NCBI GenBank assembly: GCA_002731195.1 | Contig: PCAI01000023.1 | Coordinates: forward strand, 1 to 5,084 | Length of the DNA: 5,084 nucleotides | Origin: Methanobacteriota archaeon | GTDB taxonomy: Archaea > Thermoplasmatota > Poseidoniia > Poseidoniales > Thalassarchaeaceae | Reading direction: 5' to 3' | The notes under the pieces: model-generated | The model's input: the letters and a program-made list of their open reading frames with translations, nothing else | Database searches by the model: none | Told to the model about the DNA's origin: nothing | Program-made: the position numbers and the translations under genes | Shown: positions 1 through 5,084 of the stretch, piece after piece | How positions within the stretch are numbered: position 1 is the stretch's first letter | How the letters are laid out: each line of letters opens with the position of its first letter

Positions 1-1
1 T

Positions 2-82
2 ATTGCCATATCCAGACAAATGGGGCCAGAATTTAGTCATTATTTAGGCCAAGAAGAAAAAGAAAAAATTAAACTCCAATAA
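2..82 (+). CDS. C-terminal fragment of an unidentified protein (5' end outside window)
   Basis: The frame is open from the left edge and ends at a TAA at 80-82, giving 26 visible residues. They run from Ile-Ala-Ile-Ser-Arg-Gln through a Gly-Pro-Glu-Phe and His-Tyr-Leu-Gly stretch into a charged tail (QEEKEKIKLQ). A short hydrophobic/aromatic segment followed by a Lys/Glu-rich end is a normal way for a soluble protein to finish, and the stop falls two bases before the stop of the convergent gene, as expected for tightly packed convergent genes. I do not recognise the family and infer no function. With only 81 bases visible, this could be a chance open frame; the other two plus-strand frames were not pursued as coding. 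Confidence 0.5.
   Translation: MAISRQMGPEFSHYLGQEEKEKIKLQ
51..73 (-). terminator. T-rich archaeal-type terminator for the STAND gene
   Basis: Read on the minus strand, the bases just past the STAND stop codon form a pyrimidine tract, nearly all T with three isolated C and an AA interruption. It begins about 10 bases after the stop. Archaeal RNA polymerase commonly terminates at such U-rich runs without needing a hairpin, and I see no stem beside it. The same bases on the plus strand encode the Glu/Lys-rich tail of the convergent gene, so the A-richness may simply reflect codon content. The terminator role is inferred from position and composition. Confidence 0.4.
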
Positions 83-83
83 A

Positions 84-2603
84 TTAATGACCCATTATTG
101 CCCTATGTACTGAATTTTGGACATCTTTCATCCTATCTACAGCACCTAGTTCCCTGAATACTGATAATGAACTTTGTAAGTAATTCATCCTTTGGGAACG
201 ATCAGTTTCGACTTCACCTAATCTGGAAAGTAGTTCTCCTTGCATCATACGAAAATCATTTGCTTCTGCAACAGCTAAGCCTCCAAGATAATGTTTAGCA
301 GCTTCTTCATTTCTTCCCGCATCCATCAATACTTGGCCGAGGAGTAATGAAACTTCCACAACACTTCTAGGATCATCTTGCTTGGACAGTTCTTCTAAAG
401 CTCCCGAATAATGATGTAAAGCTAATTCATTGTCGGAAACTTTGGCATAATACCTACCAAGTACTGCTCTTGACCTAGCATGAAGGAAGGATTGTTCATT
501 ATTTTTAGTTTCATCGAAAGCAATCAATGCATGCTCTCTAGATCTATCTAACTCACCCATTTCCAAAAATGCAGAAGATAAGCGAATTCTGGCATCGCAT
601 AAGTCTTGATTATTTTCGGACTTTAGTAATTCTTCAACATTTCCATAAACTTCCAGTGCGTGCCTGATATCTTTTCTTCTTCTGAAAATATATCCCATAT
701 TGTTATATGATTTTGCAGCGCCTACTGCATCTCTTATCGATATTTGAATTTCTAATGCTTTTCTGTGTAATTCCAAAGCATCGTCCATTGCTCCACGCTT
801 AACGGCAATATCTGCTCTAGCAGAAAGAAGACGAGATAATTCTGAAATCATCTTATTTTTCCCAATGCTTTTCATCGCAGAGTCATATTCTATCTCTGCT
901 TCATCCCAATGCCCTTGTATTGAAAGAATATTGCCTCTTAGTTCTCTTATAAGGCCCCAACTATTATTTTCAAAGTCCTCAGATTCTAATGATTTTAATA
1001 TTGAATATAATTCAGTATGTCCGGCTTTAACTAGGTCATGCCCCTCCGAAATAAGAACCTTAGACAATTCTTCATTATTTTCTGAGAAATGAAGATGATG
1101 AATATATTCAATCCTATCTGCAGCACTTTCATGTTTATTTCGATACCATTCAACGGCATTGGAATGTAATTCATGACGTAATGATTCTTCCATGGACCTT
1201 ACAAGAAATTCACGAACCAAATCGTGGACGTCGTAAGATTCGGAATCTGATTGCCTAGCAAGTCCTTTTTCTACCAACTCATCCAACATATCTGTTTCAC
1301 TTTCGATAGAATTAATCGCTTCAAGGATGATGGGTTCTCGGAATACTGCTATTGCTCCTAAAAGACGTTTTTCAGATCCCGAAAGGCGGCTAAAAATTTC
1401 TTGGTCTACAAATGCCTCCAGAGTTGAATGAAATTTTTCACCAACATTGCCTCTATTTATTAACTCTAAAATAAGAGGATGGCCTCTAGATAATGTGAAG
1501 ATGTGCATAAATTGTTGATTTTCTAGATCTGGCATAGCAGTCAATATTTGTTTACTAGAGTCTTCGTCGAGCCCTTCTAGAGGAATAACAAGAGTAACAA
1601 TCTGTCCGCTTGAGTCGGATTCAGGGACTACCATCCTGAAAGATCTCGAGAACATTACGAGACCAACTTCTTTCAAATTTGATATTCTAAGTGTCAATCC
1701 CCTCAAAAGAGATATTAAAGATTCATCACCGACTTTATGTAAATCATCTATCACTATTAAAGCAGGCGAATCTACAAGGCCTTTGGCTATTAGATTAACA
1801 GCTATTGATGCTTGTGGAACTGGAGTAGATGTTATGTAGTCTGAGAGATTATTATCTCCAATTGCCGATAGCCATTCTGCACAAGCCTCTAGAAAAGAAC
1901 GAGAACCTTCCCAGTCTTGACATCTATGATATAGTAAATTTCTCCTATGAGTGAATTTTTCCAATAATTTAGCGGCTAAAGCGGTTTTTCCTATTCCAGC
2001 AATTCCGGGAACTAGGATTGAATTAGATTTTGATTCTAAAAGAGCCACCATATTATCAAGTTCTTTCTCTCGACCAAAAAATCTCCTAGTTCTTGGTATA
2101 TCATTGAGATAAGAAACAAGTTGTTTTTCAATATGTTTAGATAAGTCTCTCTCAATCAAATCAGGAGATAGTGAAGAAAGATCTACAGAACCATTATCAT
2201 CCATATATCTCAATATATCTACATGGCGTAGTGGTAAGTCGGACATCTCCACGGCATCAGATAAAGGGACATCTTCAGATCGTCCATCAGGAAGAATGAG
2301 TCTTACAGTTTGTTGGGAAACTTTTGCCCATATTTCATCCGCAATTTTAGCACCATCAGAAGTTAAAAAATATGCCTTTCTTTTTCTTGATACTCCAGAA
2401 ACGTGGGCCTGCCTCTCTATTAACTGCCCATTATCTTTCATACCTGCAATGGCCCTTGGTACATTTGATCTTGCTATAGCAACAGCATTAGCAATTCCCA
2501 TTTGAGATAATGCGAAAGGAACTTCTACTTTCCCTGAATGGTCTACAAAGTCCCTGAGGTGAAGAAAAATTCTTTCTTGGACTCCCGGACGGGTAGTGGG
2601 CAT
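84..2603 (-). CDS. STAND-class NTPase: winged helix / NB-ARC / TPR predicted signal-responsive regulator
   Basis: This is probably a cytoplasmic ATP-dependent molecular switch that controls transcription or another response. Numbering is from the Met at 2603 (839 aa). Residues about 5-84 form a DNA-binding-type winged helix: a helical core around SQMGIANAVAIARSNVPRAI, then a basic wing (SRKRKAYFLTSDG). Residues 85-170 are a linker of unknown fold. The NB-ARC-like ATPase starts at FFGREKEL (175-182). It has Walker A GIAGIGKT (200-207), Walker B ALIVIDD (281-287), an arginine-bearing sensor strand MFSRS (317-321) and GHPL (374-377). A second winged helix (about 397-469) ends in DVHDLVREF, where VHD (459-461) stands for the MHD motif. 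A helical region (470-545) precedes about seven TPR-like repeats (548-817), the best at about 630-661. In STAND proteins generally, ligand or partner binding by the repeats relieves autoinhibition so that the ATPase oligomerises. All key nucleotide-binding motifs are intact, so the protein should be active. Its target and ligand are unknown. A defence role (Avs-like) is an alternative, but the N-terminal winged helix, rather than a nuclease or other effector, favours regulation. The start was chosen for its ribosome binding site; an in-frame ATG at 2612 would add three residues. Confidence 0.9.
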   Translation of the reverse strand: MPTTRPGVQERIFLHLRDFVDHSGKVEVPFALSQMGIANAVAIARSNVPRAIAGMKDNGQLIERQAHVSGVSRKRKAYFLTSDGAKIADEIWAKVSQQTVRLILPDGRSEDVPLSDAVEMSDLPLRHVDILRYMDDNGSVDLSSLSPDLIERDLSKHIEKQLVSYLNDIPRTRRFFGREKELDNMVALLESKSNSILVPGIAGIGKTALAAKLLEKFTHRRNLLYHRCQDWEGSRSFLEACAEWLSAIGDNNLSDYITSTPVPQASIAVNLIAKGLVDSPALIVIDDLHKVGDESLISLLRGLTLRISNLKEVGLVMFSRSFRMVVPESDSSGQIVTLVIPLEGLDEDSSKQILTAMPDLENQQFMHIFTLSRGHPLILELINRGNVGEKFHSTLEAFVDQEIFSRLSGSEKRLLGAIAVFREPIILEAINSIESETDMLDELVEKGLARQSDSESYDVHDLVREFLVRSMEESLRHELHSNAVEWYRNKHESAADRIEYIHHLHFSENNEELSKVLISEGHDLVKAGHTELYSILKSLESEDFENNSWGLIRELRGNILSIQGHWDEAEIEYDSAMKSIGKNKMISELSRLLSARADIAVKRGAMDDALELHRKALEIQISIRDAVGAAKSYNNMGYIFRRRKDIRHALEVYGNVEELLKSENNQDLCDARIRLSSAFLEMGELDRSREHALIAFDETKNNEQSFLHARSRAVLGRYYAKVSDNELALHHYSGALEELSKQDDPRSVVEVSLLLGQVLMDAGRNEEAAKHYLGGLAVAEANDFRMMQGELLSRLGEVETDRSQRMNYLQSSLSVFRELGAVDRMKDVQNSVHRAIMGH
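1983..2006 (-). other. Walker A (P-loop) coding segment of the STAND ATPase
   Basis: These codons read G-I-A-G-I-G-K-T, an exact GxxxxGK[ST] P-loop that follows a hydrophobic strand (NSILVP) and leads into a helix (ALAAKLLEKF). The lysine and threonine needed for phosphate and magnesium binding are present. This is the strongest single piece of evidence for the enzyme class. Confidence 0.93.
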
Positions 2604-2708
2604 GCTCACCATAACCTTTCAACGTGAATCATCATTCAATAATGTTGGTGACAATAGATTATGCAATATCTAAGTTAATTGGGTGATTGCTGTCAGTATT
2701 TCTGATAA
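2604..2708 (-). promoter_or_regulatory. Intergenic gap with weak promoter candidates for the STAND gene
   Basis: This gap separates the surface-protein stop from the STAND start. On the minus strand it carries two AT-rich elements that could act as a TATA box: TTAGATATT at 2665-2673 and GCATAATC at 2656-2663. Either would place transcription start, about 24 bases further on, near 2635-2645, leaving a leader of about 30-40 bases. Neither is a close match to the archaeal consensus TTTAWATA, and such AT-rich matches are expected by chance here. A weak imperfect stem (2691-2707, TGTCAG/CTGATA on the plus strand) lies right after the surface-protein stop, but it has no T-run after it in the direction of transcription. 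Confidence 0.25.
2606..2610 (-). promoter_or_regulatory. Shine-Dalgarno GGTGA that favours the start at 2603
   Basis: On the minus strand the start region reads GAAAGGTTATGGTGAGCATG. GGTGA matches part of the archaeal 16S-complementary sequence (GGAGGTGA) and is two bases from the second ATG, equivalent to a five-base spacing from an aligned GGAGG. The first ATG has only AGG two bases upstream, which is too close to work well. The second ATG also gives a start (MPTTRPGVQERI) that resembles related archaeal proteins as I recall them. Both starts are in frame. Confidence 0.5.
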
Positions 2709-5084
2709 TTAATATGAATGTTCTGGATCAGGAACCCATTCTTCATTTTCACTATCCCATAACCAACCCGGGTGTTCATCATGCTTCTCAAGATGGCTAG
2801 GAGAATTTTCAACTTGATTCTCAAGACCGAAGTCATCTTGAATATCGACACTTGTTTTTGATTGATCATCTGTTTCAAACTCTACAAAGAAGTAAGCAAA
2901 TGAGACAATTAGTAGTATTACTACAACTAAAATTATTACAATTCCTGTTGGAAAACTACTTTCTTCTTGGGGGCCTACAGAAATTGGTTCAACTTTAACT
3001 GGATCTTGACCTCCAATGGCAAATGAAGGAGTTGCTGAAGAGCCTGTTATTCTAGAAGCAGGAACTCCTAACTCCCATGATGAATTTGAAGAAACAATTG
3101 TACTATTTACTTGATTACCATTAATAATTACAGAGACTTTTTGACCCGGCAAACCAATCCCTGAGTAGACTGCAACTCCATCTTCATCAATTGAATTACT
3201 ATCTGGCTCGGATATTGTAAATTGAACTGGCTGTACTTCAAAGGAAATTGGATCAGAGTTTATCTTGGAACCCCAGGAGTCTGTTGCAACAAATACCACA
3301 TTTGAGAGTGACCAAGTAGAAATGTCAGTGTCATAAAAATTCATATCTGTTGGATTGTAGCTAGCTAAACCGGAATTAGAGACCTTAACCACTATGCCAT
3401 AGTCATCGTCATAATCCTGGTTGCCATCAAAGACTGAAATATACTCAATATCATCATCTAAATCACTGAAATACTGGAGTAAGTCAATTTCAGCTATAGT
3501 ACATCTATTTGTTGCCTTTGAATCAACATCGCAATATAAAATAATATTATCTGACCACCCATCAGAACTAAAGTCCGGTTGATTATTATCTGCATCTGGA
3601 GGATTATCTGCAGTTATTTCTACTTCAGACCAAGTGCTGTAATCATAACCATCATATGACCTAAATCTAAGTAAATATGTTGAGTCATGAACTAACAATT
3701 TAGTTGTGTCCCAAGAAAAATTCCATTCACCATTTTCTGAAAATTGAGTAATAGTTTTCTCAAATATAGTGAAAAATCCATTTTGAATATCTTTTACTTC
3801 TATATCGACCTTGGAAACATCTCCATCAAAGTCCCTAGCAACACCACTAACGAGATTTGAGTCTGAAACTGATAACCGTAAACCATTGGTTGGCTGATTG
3901 ATACTAATAATTGGTGCTAAATTGGTGTTATCTACAATTAGGGACAGTATCTGGGGCTGACATACGTCTATAACTCCAAGGCAAAAATCAGAGTCTGCGG
4001 CCCAAATTGTGAATGTAAATTCTGCAGATTCGCGCGGTTGTCCAGAAAAGTCCCATGTCCAATTCCAATACCCATTATTCTCAACTATTCCACTTGTATC
4101 AACAGGATTGACAACTTGAAATTCTGGTCCTTCAATTAAAATATAAACTCTATCAATGTCTGTATTGCATTGGCCAATATCGCATCCATAAGGATCCGTT
4201 GCATAACCTTCGAAATATATGCTACCATCGGAATGAGTAGAAAGTGAACTAGGACTTGATACCAGAATAGTTGGTGCCTCGGTGTTTAATTTTATCACTT
4301 TGGAAATAATAGGGCTGTAATCAGTACCGTCGAATGCACGGAATTCAAATGTATAATCGCCCTCTACGTTATCTGACATGTCGAGTTCATAATGCCATTC
4401 TTTGAAGGGGTGATTGAAGCGTGTAACTTCAGCCGTGGCAGAACCACTATCATCCACTGCTAGAAGTGCATTTTCCCATGAACTTGTGAATGGATTCTTT
4501 ACTTGTACACTATGTACATAACCTTGTTGACTCCACTGTGCTAATTCATCAGTTGCATATGCATTGGATAAGATGCCGTCATGTGCACTTCCAGTTATAT
4601 TCACAATATTACGATAAGAATGATAATCATCCTGAGTTACTGAAACCGACGGTGCTAAATTTACTAATTCGATAGAATCTTGATATGTAGACTCAGAAAG
4701 TGTGAATTCTCCTGTTTGATATCCTGAGTCAAAACGGTATATGGTGTAGAAATACCTCGAAAGTTCCCTTGTTCCTTGTGAATAGTCACAATCGTCATCA
4801 TCCGTATCTATAGTCAAATCTCCATCATTGTCTATTCCATCTGAACATGAATCCTCATATTCGTCATCGGCAAAACCATCTGGATTATCGCCTCCTCCTA
4901 ATCCTCTAAAGTCAAGATGGAAATTAGAAGGTAAAGAAAACCAAGGGGTGTATCCATCTTGATCTGTAGTTAGTGAATATAAATCATTTCCAAGTGCGTC
5001 TTCTATGAGCACTAGGGCGTCAGAAACTTTTAGGCCATTAATAAGTGCTTGGAATCGAACTAATTCCGCACGACTGACTTGAAC
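2709..5084 (-). CDS. Large acidic cell-surface protein: stacked Ig-like domains, C-terminal membrane anchor, cytosolic tail (N-terminus outside window)
   Basis: The frame is open to the right edge, so the visible 791 residues are a C-terminal part. The GTG at 5012 is internal to the open frame, and nothing suggests it is the start. Visible residues: about 18-58, a beta-sandwich-like segment (ALVLIEDALGND, TTDQDGYTPWFSLP) like carboxypeptidase-regulatory domains; 80-99, a Cys-bounded Asp-rich loop; 143-267, 268-385 and 388-493, three Ig-like repeats; 494-617, a fourth beta-rich domain with many Asp, cadherin-like in character; 618-705, a fifth (PGQKVSVIINGNQV); 712-734, a hydrophobic helix (GIVIILVVVILLIVSFAYFFV); 735-791, an acidic tail ending in GWLWD...EWVPDP. 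The expected topology is type I, with an export signal in the missing part and the ectodomain outside. Eight cysteines occur as four short pairs, and five N-x-S/T sequons (162, 341, 455, 660, 667) fit archaeal surface glycosylation. Adhesion, polymer binding and envelope structure are all plausible; no catalytic motif is visible, and any enzyme domain would be in the missing N-terminus. Confidence 0.88.
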   Translation of the reverse strand, partial: VQVSRAELVRFQALINGLKVSDALVLIEDALGNDLYSLTTDQDGYTPWFSLPSNFHLDFRGLGGGDNPDGFADDEYEDSCSDGIDNDGDLTIDTDDDDCDYSQGTRELSRYFYTIYRFDSGYQTGEFTLSESTYQDSIELVNLAPSVSVTQDDYHSYRNIVNITGSAHDGILSNAYATDELAQWSQQGYVHSVQVKNPFTSSWENALLAVDDSGSATAEVTRFNHPFKEWHYELDMSDNVEGDYTFEFRAFDGTDYSPIISKVIKLNTEAPTILVSSPSSLSTHSDGSIYFEGYATDPYGCDIGQCNTDIDRVYILIEGPEFQVVNPVDTSGIVENNGYWNWTWDFSGQPRESAEFTFTIWAADSDFCLGVIDVCQPQILSLIVDNTNLAPIISINQPTNGLRLSVSDSNLVSGVARDFDGDVSKVDIEVKDIQNGFFTIFEKTITQFSENGEWNFSWDTTKLLVHDSTYLLRFRSYDGYDYSTWSEVEITADNPPDADNNQPDFSSDGWSDNIILYCDVDSKATNRCTIAEIDLLQYFSDLDDDIEYISVFDGNQDYDDDYGIVVKVSNSGLASYNPTDMNFYDTDISTWSLSNVVFVATDSWGSKINSDPISFEVQPVQFTISEPDSNSIDEDGVAVYSGIGLPGQKVSVIINGNQVNSTIVSSNSSWELGVPASRITGSSATPSFAIGGQDPVKVEPISVGPQEESSFPTGIVIILVVVILLIVSFAYFFVEFETDDQSKTSVDIQDDFGLENQVENSPSHLEKHDEHPGWLWDSENEEWVPDPEHSY
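2724..2768 (-). other. Trp-rich C-terminal tail motif GWLWD...EWVPDP
   Basis: Visible residues 773-787 read G-W-L-W-D-S-E-N-E-E-W-V-P-D-P, three tryptophans in 15 residues at the very end of the cytosolic tail, after a flexible acidic linker. The pattern loosely recalls small W-x-W-D / W-x-PDP modules such as DUF2510-type tails. It probably mediates protein contact or localisation; that role is inferred. Confidence 0.5.
2883..2951 (-). other. C-terminal transmembrane helix of the surface protein
   Basis: Visible residues 712-734 include about 21 consecutive hydrophobic residues rich in Ile, Val, Leu and Phe, with no charge, and flanked by acidic sequences (QEESS before, EFETDD after). There is no cluster of basic residues on either side, so the positive-inside rule gives little help; orientation is inferred from the exported character of the N-terminal side (cysteine pairs, sequons, Ig-like folds). 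Confidence 0.85.
3636..4400 (-). repeat. Three diverged copies of an Ig-like core motif
   Basis: Within the surface protein three segments share a pattern of W-x-[YWF]-x-[LW]-D, then about 10-14 residues, then a strand [YF]-x-[FL]-x-[FI]-[RW]-[AS]-x-D. Unit 1 is at 4314-4400 (EWHYELD ... FRAFDGTDYS), unit 2 at 3981-4070 (YWNWTWD ... IWAADSDFC) and unit 3 at 3636-3728 (EWNFSWD ... FRSYDGYDYS). Units 1 and 3 share FR[AS][FY]DGxDYS; units 2 and 3 share NGxWN[WF][ST]WD, which includes an N-glycosylation sequon. The spacing of about 110-120 residues fits one Ig-like domain per unit, arising from old duplications. Confidence 0.75.
4788..4847 (-). other. Cys-bounded Asp-rich calcium-type loop (CSDGIDNDGD...DDDDC)
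   Basis: Visible residues 80-99 run from Cys through SDGIDNDGD, a short spacer and four consecutive Asp to a second Cys. The pattern C-x-DGxDNDGDxxxDxxDxDC is familiar from secreted bacterial and archaeal surface proteins (MopE-like and thrombospondin-type-3-like DxDxDG loops). It is expected to bind calcium and be closed by a disulphide. It separates the N-terminal beta domain from the Ig-like stack and may be a rigid, calcium-dependent hinge. Confidence 0.65.

Noticed and set aside
865..1092. 75-residue plus-strand open frame opposite the TPR region
   Set aside because: It lies entirely antisense to the STAND gene, whose protein shows clear TPR patterning here; it has no recognisable motif and was judged a frame shadow.
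2296..2505. 69-residue plus-strand open frame
   Set aside because: It is antisense to the N-terminal winged helix of the STAND gene; the minus-strand protein is coherent and the plus-strand product has no domain.
84..2603. STAND gene as an Avs-type antiphage system
   Set aside because: There is no nuclease, protease or TIR effector domain and no defence neighbours; the N-terminus looks like a winged helix.
2691..2707. Imperfect stem just after the surface-protein stop as an intrinsic terminator
   Set aside because: In the transcribed direction only four contiguous base pairs form, with a mismatch beyond, and no U-run follows.
2693..2878. 61-residue minus-strand open frame
   Set aside because: It overlaps the tail of the surface protein in another frame; the main frame carries the membrane anchor and Trp motif, and this product has no signal of coding.
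4490..4675. 61-residue plus-strand open frame
   Set aside because: It is antisense to the first Ig-like domain; its His-rich translation is the expected reverse reading of the codons there.
5010..5012. GTG as the true start of the surface protein
   Set aside because: The frame stays open for 24 further codons to the window edge with similar protein character, the product would lack an export signal, and the GTG falls in the middle of a beta strand (DALVLIEDALG).
1..5084. CRISPR array, insertion sequence, tRNA or other structured RNA
   Set aside because: No regularly spaced direct repeats, terminal inverted repeats, transposase or tRNA-like folds were seen; nearly all of the window is coding.

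Overview
The window looks like a stretch of a marine planktonic euryarchaeal genome, most likely Marine Group II (Poseidoniales) or the related Marine Group III. The support is circumstantial. The DNA is AT-rich. The long acidic surface protein has stacked Ig-like domains, one C-terminal membrane anchor and a short GWLWD...EWVPDP tail, and it sits beside a winged-helix/NB-ARC/TPR protein whose N-terminus resembles predicted archaeal regulators of this group. No rRNA, tRNA or ribosomal marker gene is present to confirm the assignment.

Layout from left to right: (1) positions 2-82, plus strand, the last 26 codons of a gene that begins outside the window and that I cannot identify. (2) Positions 84-2603, minus strand, a complete STAND-class NTPase of about 839 residues: N-terminal winged helix, linker, NB-ARC-like ATPase with all main motifs, a second winged helix ending in a VHD version of the MHD motif, and about seven TPR-like repeats. 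It converges on gene 1 with one base between the two stop codons, and a T-rich tract for its own transcription end lies inside the tail of gene 1. (3) Positions 2604-2708, a gap of about 105 bases with a ribosome binding site and a weak promoter candidate. (4) Positions 2709-5084, minus strand, the C-terminal 791 residues of a large cell-surface protein whose N-terminus lies beyond the right edge.

The surface protein and the STAND protein are co-directional, the surface protein being upstream in transcription. The gap is long enough for separate promoters, so a shared operon is possible but not shown. A functional link (extracellular protein plus cytoplasmic ATP-dependent regulator) is speculation. 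I see no mobile element, CRISPR array, RNA gene or integration site. Nothing here is clearly a new system. The features most worth following are the STAND architecture with its unassigned linker, the four short cysteine pairs and the repeated Trp/Asp core in the surface protein, and its conserved-looking cytosolic tail.
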